NCBI RefSeq assembly: GCF_048569485.1 | Contig: NC_134354.1 | Coordinates: 393,387,878-393,451,877 of the forward strand | Direction: 5' to 3' | Length of the DNA: 64,000 nucleotides | Source: Anomaloglossus baeobatrachus | Lineage: Eukaryota > Chordata > Amphibia > Anura > Aromobatidae | The notes under the pieces: model-generated | The model's input: only the letters and a program-made list of their open reading frames with translations | The model's database searches: none | Told to the model about the DNA's origin: nothing | Position numbers and translations under genes: made by a program | Shown: positions 1 through 10,400 of the stretch, in pieces | Numbering within the stretch: the first letter of the stretch is position 1 | How the letters are laid out: the number at the start of each line of letters is the position of its first letter

Positions 1-1947
1 TTGATATCGTTAGAAACCAAAGAAATATATGTCTCCACTGGATGATGATTTTTGGGTGGAGAAAAAGTACTGGGAATACGTAGACCCAAACCCTTCAAAT
101 GAAATGTGTCTGAGGACACAGGACTGCTAGTGTCCATGGAACTAGGTTGTAGATTATCAAAATGCACCTTGAGACGGAGGTTCCTGAAGAATCTCCTAGT
201 CTCTTGGTCTAAGGTAAAGGAATCGAAGGGTGGAGTGGGACAGAACGATAAGCCCTTCTGGAGGACTGATGACTCGGTGGGGGACAGGGTGTATGAAGAA
301 ATGTTGAAGACCAAATTGGTCTTACCTGTGAGCGTGTCGTCACTGTTCTTGGGACGAATTCCCTTGCTCCGCCGCGTTTTCCTTTTTGCGGTCGTCGCTG
401 ACCTAAAAAAAGAGAAGAGTGAGCTTGATTTTGCTCGCTGTCCGAGCTGTTGGACGAGGTGTAATGTCCAGGGTAGGGTGAGCGTCTTGGATAGGTGGAT
501 GAACGCCATGTGTACACTTGGTTCTTAGCGTAATCTTGTTGGTCTCGCTGGAATTTCTCTCGTTTGCGTATTTGCAGGTTTTTACGAAATTCGAGAATCG
601 TGGATTCGGTTTTAGTTTTTGATGGACGAAAACTCTGTGGATGAAAGGGTGTTCTGTAATTGTTGCTCAATAGAGGTAATGTTGGCACCAATGTCCGTAA
701 TCTCCTTCTCCAAGAATTCTATGGTTAGTAATATAAGGTCCATGGAGCATTTGTTTAGAATGCTCTCATATTTATCGCAGTAAGAGGTATTGTCCGAAAA
801 AAGGGTCGGTCGTAGGGGGATGCGAAGTCCACGCGGAATCCTCTTCGCCCTATGATACTCTGCTAGAGTGATATAATGCAGTTCCAAGGCGGTGTGTCGG
901 CGTAACTCCTTCTCGTAATCCTTGTTTCGAATCTCCTCAGTTGGAGTCATAAGAAATTGATTGGATACATGCACTTTAGATAGTATAGCGGAAGTATCAT
1001 CGTCATTATATGAGAACGTAGAAAACGACATATCCAGAAAAGTAATGGAAAAGCAGGAGCAACAACCAAAAATCGATAATAGCAATGAAGAATAAGTTGT
1101 GCTCACTGCAATGACCTGGTGCTCGGGAAAAAAATAAGTCAATCAAGAAGGGTAATCCCGGCACACAGCATATGAAAAAATGGTAAGTCCAGGTATGGTA
1201 TGCTTGAACAAAATTTCTTTATTTTTCAACAATTATTGTACTGCCCGCCCAACGTTTTGGCTCACGCAGGAGCCTTCATCAGGGGTCAAGAGCACTAAGA
1301 AAAAGAGATATGGTATACAAAGAAAAACAAACAGAAACAGTGTTTACAAAATGCATCATAACATTACATCAAACAAGTAATAAGGTAAGTAACCTATTGG
1401 GGACTATGCAAAAGAGGGGGAAACCATTGTCGTAGTGTGAGGGGTAACCTAAAGGGATCTAACCGCTAGAAAAGGAGAAATCCTATGAGTATGAAGGGTG
1501 AAAGGAGGAAGAGAACAATGCAAAGGAAAAAAGAGATATAGTGAGAAGGAGAGGGAAACAGGGAAAAGAGCGAAGCTGAAAAGTATGCAATAGTCAAGAA
1601 GTAAAGGAAAAAATGGGAAACATACCCGTGAAAATGGTTATAATGGTTATAATGAAGAATCATGTAGGTACAGCAGGGACCTATGAGCAAGAGGAAAATG
1701 TAAGGAAAAAAAGGGGAGGAAAAAAAGGAGATGCATAAGATGTCACCAAGTGTAATTAAGGTGGTAAAAGTAGTAGGACCATGTTTGACTTACTTAGTAA
1801 AGTCAGCAGATGGGTTAGTCCAACAGGAGGAATTGGTTGCTACCGATAAGGTAGGCAAGGAAAACCCTGATATGAGGACATATAATTAGTATAGGTGGAG
1901 AAAGAGTTAAAGGGACAACAGGGAAAAAAAAGGGGGGAGGGGGGGGG
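1..1947 (-). mobile_element. Inverted partial PLE copy
   Basis: This is the reverse complement of about 2728-4690: base 1 pairs with base 4690, and the match continues to a G-rich run at 1931-1948 that mirrors the C-rich run at 2727-2747. It carries, on the minus strand, the same N-terminal PLE coding stretch as 3656-4650, and about 1 kb of pLTR. It joins the direct pLTR at 1947/1948 inside the G/C homopolymer. With the direct copy it forms a roughly 1.95-kb inverted repeat around a 0.78-kb loop (1948-2727). Confidence 0.88.
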
Positions 1948-3542
1948 GCCTGGCGCGAGCCGCCCGCCGATGTCCCGCCCACGGTGGGCATGGCGGGGGC
2001 CGCGCGTCACGCACACGCCTACACATCCACACTGCTACTCCTGTATGGGGGCATCAGCACGCACCGACCGCCTTTACCCCCGCCCACTGGTGGGCGTCGG
2101 CTGCGTGTCTTGCACGCACTCAGGACTCCCCTCCACACCTGATAGCGGTGACTCACACTCCACCAATGGAGATTCAAGTGCCTGTATATAGAGGCTCACT
2201 TCCTACACAGTCCCTGGGCTCCCACCACGTAGTTATTACACTACCATGCCACTCTAGGTAAGACCTTTTTGCTATGATGCTTTACTTTGCTCTACTTCGG
2301 TTTCTTTTTTCATGTGACTTACTTTACTCCCTGATACTTTACAGGCCTTTTCTTGGTGCTCTCACCCTTATCCAGAGGCCCCTAGGTATGTTCTTATCCT
2401 TTCCTTGCCTCCTCCTTTTTTGCCTTTTACATACCTTGATAGTCATGATCTCCTTTTCTTTCCCTAGTATCACGGATGTCATATTGCCCATCCATTTGTC
2501 ATATTGCATATGATTGATAATCGCAGCACACATATGACTATGTCCCTTTGGTATGTATCCCCTTCCCTATATTCTACTTTTTTCATTATATACACTTTTT
2601 ACTGATACTGTTCTCCTTTGACAGCATTCACCTTATATCCTATACTACAGTGTGAGCCCCTTCTCATTATATGCCTACCTCACCCTCCCTTTTTGGTATG
2701 TATCGTTATATACAACCCCCTCTTGTTTTCCCCCCCCCCCCCCTCCCCCCTTTTTTTTTCCCTGTTGTCCCTTTAACTCTTTCTCCACCTATACTAATTA
2801 TATGTCCTCATATCAGGGTTTTCCTTGCCTACCTTATCGGTAGCAACCAATTCCTCCTGTTGGACTAATCCATCTGCTGACTTTACTAAGTAAGTCAAAC
2901 ATGGTCCTACTACTTTTACCACCTTAATTACACTTGGTGACATCTTATGCATCTCCTTTTTTTCCTCCCCTTTTTTTCCTTACATTTTCCTCTTGCTCAT
3001 AGGTCCTGCTGTACCTACATGATTCTTCATTATAACCATTATAACCATTTTCACGGGTATGTTTCCCATTTTTTCCTTTACTTCTTGACTATTGCATACT
3101 TTTCAGCTTCGCTCTTTTCCCTGTTTCCCTCTCCTTCTCACTATATCTCTTTTTTCCTTTGCATTGTTCTCTTCCTCCTTTCACCCTTCATACTCATAGG
3201 ATTTCTCCTTTTCTAGCGGTTAGATCCCTTTAGGTTACCCCTCACACTACGACAATGGTTTCCCCCCTTTTTTTGCATAGTCCCCAATAGGTTACTTACC
3301 TTATTACTTGTTTGATGTAATGTCATGATGCATTTTGTAAACACTGTTTCTGTTTGTTTTTCTTTGTATACCATATCTCTTTTTCTTAGTGCTCTTGACC
3401 CCTGATGAAGGCTCCTGCGTGAGCCAAAACGTTGGGCGGGCAGTACAATAATTGTTGAAAAATAAAGAAATTTTGTTCAAGCATACCATACCTGGACTTA
3501 CCATTTTTTCATATGCTGTGTGCCGGGATTACCCTTCTTGAT
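1948..3542 (+). repeat. Upstream PLE pLTR (direct copy)
   Basis: This stretch matches 7372-8964 nearly base for base. The differences I can see are one C in a C run near 2086, the length and one base of the C tract at 2726-2746, and one C near 3256. It begins with a GC-rich block (GCCTGGCGCGAGC), continues with pyrimidine-rich noncoding DNA and ends in GGGATTACCCTTCTTGAT. It is best read as the 3' part of an upstream tandem PLE unit, truncated at its 5' side. Short open frames here are repeated in both copies and look non-coding. Confidence 0.88.
3402..3431 (+). other. Hammerhead-ribozyme-like core in upstream pLTR
   Basis: CTGATGA is followed by a 5-bp stem (GGCTC/GAGCC with loop CTGCGT) and then AAAAC. 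Hammerhead ribozymes have CUGANGA, stem II, then GAAA, and PLE pLTRs are known to carry such motifs. Here the expected G before AAA reads as A, and I could not find a clear stem III partner upstream. It is probably a decayed or minimal version. The same motif lies on the minus strand of the inverted arm near 1260-1282. Confidence 0.4.
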
Positions 3543-4652
3543 TGACTTATTTTTTTTCCCGAGCACCAGGTCATTGCAGTGAGCACAACTTATTCTTCAT
3601 TGTGCTATTATCGATTTTTGGTTGTTGCTCCTGCTTTTCCATTATTTTTTTGGATATGTCGTTTTCTACGTTCTCATATAATGACGATGATACTTCCGCT
3701 ATACTATCTAAAGTGCATGTATCCAATCAATTTCTTATGACTCCAACTGAGGAGATTCGAAACAAGGATTACGAGAAGGAGTTACGCCGACACACCGCCT
3801 TGGAACTGCATTATATCACTCTAGCAGAGTATCATAGGGCGAAGAGGATTCCGCGTGGACTTCGCATCCCCCTACGACCGACCCTTTTTTCGGACAATAC
3901 CTCTTACTGCGATAAATATGAGAGCATTCTTAACAAATGCTCCATGGACCTTATATTACTAACCATAGAATTCTTGGAGAAGGAGATTACGGACATTGGT
4001 GCCAACATTACCTCTATTGAGCAACAATTACAGAACACCCTTTCATCCACAGAGTTTTCGTCCATCAAAACTAAAACCGAATCCACGATTCTCGAATTTC
4101 GTAAAAACCTGCAAATACGCAAACGAGAGAAAATTCCAGCGAGACCAACAAGATTACGCTAAGAACCAAGTGTACACATGGCGTTTATCCACCTATCCAA
4201 GACGCTCACCCCTACCCTGGACATTACACCTCGTCCAACAGCTCGGACAGCGAGCAAAATCAAGCTCACTCTTCTCTTTTTTTAGGTCAGCGACGACCGC
4301 AAAAAGGAAAACGCGGCGGAGCAAGGGAATTCGTCCCCAAGAACAGTGACGACACGCTCACAGGTAAGACCAATTTGGTCTTCAACATTTCTTCATACAC
4401 CCTGTCCCCCCACCGAGTCATCAGTCCTCCAGAAGGGCTTATCGTTCTGTCCCACTCCACCCTTCGATTCCTTTACCTTAGACCAAGAGACTAGGAGATT
4501 CTTCAGGAACCTCCGTCTCAAGGTGCATTTTGATAATCTACAACCTAGTTCCATGGACACTAGCAGTCCTGTGTCCTCAGACACATTTCATTTGAAGGGT
4601 TTGGGTCTACGTATTCCCAGTACTTTTTCTCCACCCCAAAAATCATCATCCA
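3543..4652 (+). CDS. PLE N-terminal coding region, spread over several frames
   Basis: From about 3656 (MSFSTFSYND) the + strand encodes an acidic, helical stretch that includes RIPRGLRIPLRPTLF and CDKYESILNKCSMDLILLTI, a layout typical of the N-terminal extension of vertebrate PLE proteins. Further on, SPTESSVLQKGLSFCPTPPF matches the conserved PLE segment just before the RT. These parts lie in different frames that overlap one another and the 4653 frame, so this copy is likely interrupted about three times ahead of the RT, unless unrecognised introns account for it. The minus-strand copy in 1-1142 carries the same protein. Confidence 0.65.
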
Positions 4653-6635
4653 GTGGAGACATATATTTCTTTGGTTTCTAACGATATCAATCATCTCGTG
4701 GACAGTATACATAGAGGTACATTTCGCCTTAAACACAACTGCACACCTGATGAGACACGTGCAATTTCTAGTCTCAAGAATAATCCACATATTATTGTCA
4801 AACCTGCGGATAAGGGCGGGGCCATAGTGGTCTTGGATAAAACCTACTATCTCTCTGAGATTACTCGCCAGCTTAGTGATACCAATACTTACGCTCCGAT
4901 TTCACGAGATCCCACTTCTAACATATGTAGCATCATCACTAACATAGTCAACTATCATCTTCAGATCGGCACTATAGACAAAAAGCTAGCCGAGTATCTC
5001 CATAAGACTAACCCCATTACACCAGTCTTTTATATCTTACCCAAGATCCACAAAAATTTGACCCGCCCCCCTGGACGACCCATTGTTGCATCCACCGATT
5101 CCATCCTTTCCCCTCTGGCTATCACCCTTGACAAAATTCTGTCCCCTCTAGTTCCTTCCATCACCTCATATCTCAGGGACACCACAGAATTTTTATCTCA
5201 TGTGCATACCCTCGGGACATTACCCACCGATTGCCTACTAGTGACTATGGACGTTAACAGCCTCTATACCAGTATTGATCACCACCTAGGTATAGAGGCA
5301 GTTAACTGGTTCCTCGAACGATACAGCCCTTTTTCTGAGCAGCAACATACTTTTTGCCAAGACCTCCTACGCATTGTATTGGAACACAATTTTTTTCTAT
5401 TTGGCGACCAATACTACATCCAGCGGAAAGGTACTGCGATGGGGTCGAATGTGGCACCCCCCTATGCCAACATTTTTATGGCTTGGTTCGAGGATCGCCA
5501 TGTTTATAACTCTCCATTATTCCAGTCTCACGTACTGACTTGGAAACGCTATATAGACGACGTATTTGTCATCTGGCACGGTGAGCTCCCTGAACTTCTT
5601 GCATTTTTTGACTCTCTGAATGGATGTATCCCTACCCTCACCTTTACATTACATCATGACCCCAGATCCATCAATTTCCTGGACACCACTGTAACACTGG
5701 ACAGAGATGGTCACATACTTACTGACTTATACACCAAGCCCACTGACCGCAATAGCCTCTTACACTACACTAGCAGTCATCCCAAACACATGAAGAATTC
5801 CCTACCCCTTTCTCAACACCATAGGATCGCTCGCATTGTATCCGACCCGGAGACTAGAAATACTCGTCATGTTGACATGAGCCTGAAATTTCAGGAACGG
5901 GGCTATCCACCGCATATATCCCACCATAGGGTGTTACCTACCGCTAACATTCCTAGAATCCCTATGCCCACGAGGATTCCTTTTGTGTCAACATATCATC
6001 CTTTCAAGATACCCATTCGCAATATTATTCGCCAACACTGGCCTTTACTCTCCCGGTCATATCCATCTATTTCGGAATTCTGTCATCCTCCACTTTTCTG
6101 TCATAAGAAATCTAAAAATCTAAGAGACCATTTGGTAAGAGCCGACATCGGTTCCTCTAAACCCCTTCACCTTCAGCCCACCCTGACCACACAGAGGAAT
6201 GGAACCTTTCCCTGTCTAGGCTGTACACAATGCTCTAATGTGACTAAGGGGCATACTTTCACCCATCCTCATACCGGTCAGCAATTTCCCATTAAGGGTC
6301 TTTTTACATGCGACTCTTCGTATGTCGTTTATCTCATCAAGTGCCCCTGCGGTCTCGGATATGTTGGGGAGACGACCCAACATATCCGAGACCGAATAAG
6401 CAAGCATAAATCCACAATTCGCTGTAAACAAACCTTACTACCTATCCCCTTTCATTTTATTTCACATAACCATTCCATAGCCCAGTTGCGGTATCAGGTG
6501 ATCGAACATGTCCCCCCCATTCGCAGAGGTGGCAGCCGGATCCAGAGGCTTAAACTACGAGAAGCCTTCTGGATCCACACACTCAAAACCCTGGAGCCCA
6601 TGGGGCTCAACAGGGAATATGAAATTGTCTGCTAA
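4653..6635 (+). CDS. PLE reverse transcriptase with C-terminal GIY-YIG endonuclease
   Basis: This 660-residue open frame copies element RNA into DNA and nicks the target. In order it shows KPADKGGAIVVLD (residues 50-62), FYILPKIHK (126-134), GRPIVA (141-146), RT motif A TMDVNSLYTSI with catalytic D200, motif B GTAMGSNVAPPYANIF (260-275), motif C RYIDDVFVIW with D302/D303, LYTKPTDRNSLLHYTSSHP (359-377), a Cys-rich linker CLGCTQC (521-527), and a GIY-YIG domain from VVYLIKC (558-564) through GLGYVGET (567-574), with a later Glu in REAFWI (about 637). Order and spacing fit the Penelope/Neptune/Poseidon families. The first Met here is only the first in this frame; the native protein begins upstream in the N-terminal region. 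The RT and endonuclease parts are uninterrupted, which argues for a recent copy. Confidence 0.94.
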   Translation: METYISLVSNDINHLVDSIHRGTFRLKHNCTPDETRAISSLKNNPHIIVKPADKGGAIVVLDKTYYLSEITRQLSDTNTYAPISRDPTSNICSIITNIVNYHLQIGTIDKKLAEYLHKTNPITPVFYILPKIHKNLTRPPGRPIVASTDSILSPLAITLDKILSPLVPSITSYLRDTTEFLSHVHTLGTLPTDCLLVTMDVNSLYTSIDHHLGIEAVNWFLERYSPFSEQQHTFCQDLLRIVLEHNFFLFGDQYYIQRKGTAMGSNVAPPYANIFMAWFEDRHVYNSPLFQSHVLTWKRYIDDVFVIWHGELPELLAFFDSLNGCIPTLTFTLHHDPRSINFLDTTVTLDRDGHILTDLYTKPTDRNSLLHYTSSHPKHMKNSLPLSQHHRIARIVSDPETRNTRHVDMSLKFQERGYPPHISHHRVLPTANIPRIPMPTRIPFVSTYHPFKIPIRNIIRQHWPLLSRSYPSISEFCHPPLFCHKKSKNLRDHLVRADIGSSKPLHLQPTLTTQRNGTFPCLGCTQCSNVTKGHTFTHPHTGQQFPIKGLFTCDSSYVVYLIKCPCGLGYVGETTQHIRDRISKHKSTIRCKQTLLPIPFHFISHNHSIAQLRYQVIEHVPPIRRGGSRIQRLKLREAFWIHTLKTLEPMGLNREYEIVC

Positions 6636-7371
6636 TATTTCTATTTTCATTGTTTTATGAGGTTCTATAGGAGTCCTTTACGTATCCATGATACCTATCC
6701 TTGATGTTACGGTATTCGCTTGTCCTTATATCCTCTACAGCTCTGTATTTTACATTTCATATTATCACATTTTCCTGTTATTTGTATCGATTGTCTCCTC
6801 CATGACATACTGTATCATGTTTTGGTACTATTATCATGTGCTTCATATCTCATTAGTTTATATTTCACTAGTTCATAATGTCATTTGAGATAAAGATGTT
6901 AGCACTTATTTATCTTATCACTTATGTAATCCCATGTATGTGACTTTACTTTTGGGTTTTAATTGCATATTTTATCCCTTCTTTTTTAGATATCCTAGAA
7001 CACCCTCCACAAGTCTTATAGCATGCACTCTGGCCGTCTTCGCTCCAGCATGCTCCACAGCTGTCTATCTGTCTCACCTAGGATCTCTCAACCACAAAGA
7101 GTTACTTCGGATAACGCTGTCATCACTTATCCCATCGCACGGCGCATGCGCCCGTTCCACGCCGCCCATCCACGCTCCATATACTGGAGCGTGGATTGGG
7201 TATTGTGCAACGCGCATGCGCTTGCACGTCATCAGCGCGTCATCTCTCCTGACTCATCACACAGTGTGGGCGTTTGCCTGGCACGCGTCCCCCGCCTATA
7301 CCCCGCCCACAGGGGCGTGGCGGCCGCCGCGCGTCACGCGTACGCCCTCCTGTCACCTCCTCTCCGTGTGT
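6636..7371 (+). other. PLE 3' noncoding segment
   Basis: This stretch links the RT stop codon to the second pLTR. The first half is AT-rich with no convincing frame. From about 7130 it becomes CpG-rich (GCATGCGC repeats, CCCGCC boxes) and runs into the pLTR, so it may hold the element's promoter. The upstream pLTR lacks this part, which places its truncation point at 7371/7372. Open frames of 226 and 180 residues cross it but share no recognisable domain. Confidence 0.6.
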
Positions 7372-8964
7372 GCCTGGCGCGAGCCGCCCGCCGATGTCCC
7401 GCCCACGGTGGGCATGGCGGGGGCCGCGCGTCACGCACACGCCTACACATCCACACTGCTACTCCTGTATGGGGGCATCAGCACGCACCGACCGCCTTTA
7501 CCCCGCCCACTGGTGGGCGTCGGCTGCGTGTCTTGCACGCACTCAGGACTCCCCTCCACACCTGATAGCGGTGACTCACACTCCACCAATGGAGATTCAA
7601 GTGCCTGTATATAGAGGCTCACTTCCTACACAGTCCCTGGGCTCCCACCACGTAGTTATTACACTACCATGCCACTCTAGGTAAGACCTTTTTGCTATGA
7701 TGCTTTACTTTGCTCTACTTCGGTTTCTTTTTTCATGTGACTTACTTTACTCCCTGATACTTTACAGGCCTTTTCTTGGTGCTCTCACCCTTATCCAGAG
7801 GCCCCTAGGTATGTTCTTATCCTTTCCTTGCCTCCTCCTTTTTTGCCTTTTACATACCTTGATAGTCATGATCTCCTTTTCTTTCCCTAGTATCACGGAT
7901 GTCATATTGCCCATCCATTTGTCATATTGCATATGATTGATAATCGCAGCACACATATGACTATGTCCCTTTGGTATGTATCCCCTTCCCTATATTCTAC
8001 TTTTTTCATTATATACACTTTTTACTGATACTGTTCTCCTTTGACAGCATTCACCTTATATCCTATACTACAGTGTGAGCCCCTTCTCATTATATGCCTA
8101 CCTCACCCTCCCTTTTTGGTATGTATCGTTATATACAACCCCCTCTTGTTTCCCCCCCCCCCCCCCTCCCCCCTTTTTTTTTCCCTGTTGTCCCTTTAAC
8201 TCTTTCTCCACCTATACTAATTATATGTCCTCATATCAGGGTTTTCCTTGCCTACCTTATCGGTAGCAACCAATTCCTCCTGTTGGACTAATCCATCTGC
8301 TGACTTTACTAAGTAAGTCAAACATGGTCCTACTACTTTTACCACCTTAATTACACTTGGTGACATCTTATGCATCTCCTTTTTTTCCTCCCCTTTTTTT
8401 CCTTACATTTTCCTCTTGCTCATAGGTCCTGCTGTACCTACATGATTCTTCATTATAACCATTATAACCATTTTCACGGGTATGTTTCCCATTTTTTCCT
8501 TTACTTCTTGACTATTGCATACTTTTCAGCTTCGCTCTTTTCCCTGTTTCCCTCTCCTTCTCACTATATCTCTTTTTTCCTTTGCATTGTTCTCTTCCTC
8601 CTTTCACCCTTCATACTCATAGGATTTCTCCTTTTCTAGCGGTTAGATCCCTTTAGGTTACCCCTCACACTACGACAATGGTTTCCCCCTTTTTTTGCAT
8701 AGTCCCCAATAGGTTACTTACCTTATTACTTGTTTGATGTAATGTCATGATGCATTTTGTAAACACTGTTTCTGTTTGTTTTTCTTTGTATACCATATCT
8801 CTTTTTCTTAGTGCTCTTGACCCCTGATGAAGGCTCCTGCGTGAGCCAAAACGTTGGGCGGGCAGTACAATAATTGTTGAAAAATAAAGAAATTTTGTTC
8901 AAGCATACCATACCTGGACTTACCATTTTTTCATATGCTGTGTGCCGGGATTACCCTTCTTGAT
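7372..8964 (+). repeat. Downstream PLE pLTR
   Basis: This is a direct repeat of 1948-3542, ending at the same base in TTCTTGAT. It contains the same C/T homopolymer block (about 8151-8183). It forms the 3' boundary of the element; the next base starts coding sequence for a hAT C-terminal domain, so the element interrupted that gene. Confidence 0.88.
8824..8853 (+). other. Hammerhead-ribozyme-like core in downstream pLTR
   Basis: This repeats the motif at 3402-3431: CTGATGA, a GGCTC/GAGCC stem, then AAAAC. The caveats are the same: the G of the GAAA core is absent and stem III is not evident. Confidence 0.4.
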
Positions 8965-9300
8965 CAGCTGCCAGCGTTGTCTCTGAACGTGTCTTCAGTG
9001 CTGCTGGGTGTGTGCTGACAGATAAGCGCACGCGTCTGTCCAGTGACAATGTGGACAGACTGACGTTCATCAAAATGAACAAGTCATGGATCCAGAAGGA
9101 ATTTACTACCCCTGTGTCATCCTGGGGAGAGTAAATGCTTGTGGATTTGGAATGTGCTTGATGCAAATCAAAACATCCTGTTTGCAACTAGGGCACAAGT
9201 CCTGCCACTGATGGGGTGTCTGTGTGCCCAATTTGGGGAAAAAAGGTAGACTCCGCTTGGAGTAACCCTTGCTTGCTGTGTTTTTTAAAAATGATACAAG
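8965..9300 (+). pseudogene. hAT transposase C-terminal (dimerisation) domain fragment
   Basis: Reading from 8966 the + strand gives SVVSERVFSAAGCVLTDKR followed by TRLSSDNVDRLTFIKMNKSW. This is the hallmark hAT C-terminal dimerisation motif (SERxFSxAGxxxxxxRxxLxxxxVxxLxFxxxN). The frame closes near 9133 and is followed by what looks like 3' noncoding DNA. The rest of this copy should lie left of the PLE, outside the window, since the PLE inserted directly before it. Confidence 0.82.
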
Positions 9301-9335
9301 ATGAACAGATCTGAAGGCAAGATGAAGGCAACATC

Positions 9336-10065
9336 ATGTCTCCGCCTGCACTTTTCTCACAAACCTGCATTTTTCCAGGGACACCCTACTCAACACCGTC
9401 TACAGACAGCAGCCAGATCTCTGTCCCTCAGATGTGGTCAAATAAAAGGCCACTTACTGCGACCCATGACAAAGCTAAGTGGTTGACTCTATCCCTCTGT
9501 AAGCTGTTGGCTACCGAAATGCTGCCTTTACGCGTAGTGGACACACAGGATTTTACAGACCTTATGTCTGTCGCTGTGCCCCAGTACCAGATGCCCAATC
9601 ACCACTGCTTCTCCAAGAAAAGCATGCCCGTGCTACACCAGCATGTCGCACACAACATCACCACTTCCTTGAGAAAATCTGTGTGCGACAGGGTGCATTT
9701 CAACACAGATACTTGGACCAGTAAGCATAGACAGGGTCATTACATGTCACTGACTGGGCACTGGCAAACTATGGTGAGAGATGGAGAAGGGTCTGCTGTA
9801 CAAGTCTTGCCGTCCCCACGAGTTGTTTCAATCCTTGTTCTGTATGTAGAAGTTAATACACTGCTTCTGCCTCTTCAACCTCGTGTGGGTCCTCTACCTT
9901 GGCGCAAACCCTGTGTGGTCAGGCCACCCTTCCTTGCAACTGCGCACAAGGACTACCACACACCTCCTTACTATGCTGGCAGCAGAGCTCAATGCCATCA
10001 GGCGGTCAAAGTTTTACTTTGAAATGTATGGGAAATGTGAGTCACACCGCTATTACAGAGAATAG
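9336..10065 (+). pseudogene. hAT transposase, N-terminal and early catalytic part (broken)
   Basis: The frame from 9336 reads VPQMWSNKRPLTATHDKAKW, then LTLSLCKLLATEMLPLRVVD, FTDLMSVAVPQYQMPNHHCF and VHFNTDTWTSKHRQGHYMSL. This follows the usual hAT order: a helical N-terminal domain, a xxxPFxxVxxxxFxxLxxxLxPxYxxPs segment, then the (T)TDxWTS strand holding the first catalytic Asp. Similarity fades after about 9790, where the frame shifts; a later frame at 9990-10065 reads NAIRRSKFYFEMYGK. It is therefore a disabled DNA transposon gene. No BED zinc finger is visible ahead of it. Confidence 0.8.
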
Positions 10066-10400
10066 TAGTCAGGCAGGGTCAAAACATTAATTGAGGAACA
10101 GGAACAGAATGGGACGGCCAGGAAAGAATCAGAAAACAAGCAGAGGTGAAATGCGTATCGGCCAACAAGGTACATAAACAGCAAGCAGGAAAAGTAGTCA
10201 GGTAACAAGCACACAAAATCATAAAACTGAACTGGGGGTAAAATTAACCAGAGGTTCATAGCTATGTCTGGCAGTGGTCTGCAGACAGGATGGGCATAAA
10301 AAAGGGTGTGGTGTCTTCCCATTGGTTGTAGCTGAATGATGGTATTTCATCTGTGAGATACCCACCAGCTACATTCAGCCAGAGATTCTGCATCTGTCAA
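10066..10400. other. Unassigned segment splitting the hAT gene
   Basis: No hAT similarity is visible on either strand. The sequence is purine-rich at its start (GGAACAGGAACAGAATGGGA) and lacks a long frame. It may be a short inserted repeat, but I see no clear terminal repeats or target duplication. Confidence 0.35.

Larger units (their letters stand above)
1..8964 (+). mobile_element. Penelope-like element (PLE) with inverted partial copy and two pLTRs
   Basis: The parts, in order, are an inverted partial copy (1-1947), a direct pLTR (1948-3542), the coding region (3543-6635), a 3' noncoding part (6636-7371) and a second pLTR (7372-8964). This layout, with a 5'-truncated tandem partner plus an inverted fragment, is characteristic of Penelope-like retroelements. 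They encode a reverse transcriptase related to telomerase, usually followed by a GIY-YIG endonuclease. The two pLTRs are almost identical, differing mainly in homopolymer lengths, which implies recent insertion. The right boundary is sharp: the last shared base is 8964, followed by hAT coding sequence. The left end lies outside the window because the inverted arm is still pairing at base 1. Confidence 0.9.

Noticed and set aside
1895-3216. Short frames in the pLTR (also at 7423-8639)
   Set aside because: Present in both pLTRs because the DNA is duplicated; pyrimidine-rich, no domain, and placed in noncoding parts of a PLE.
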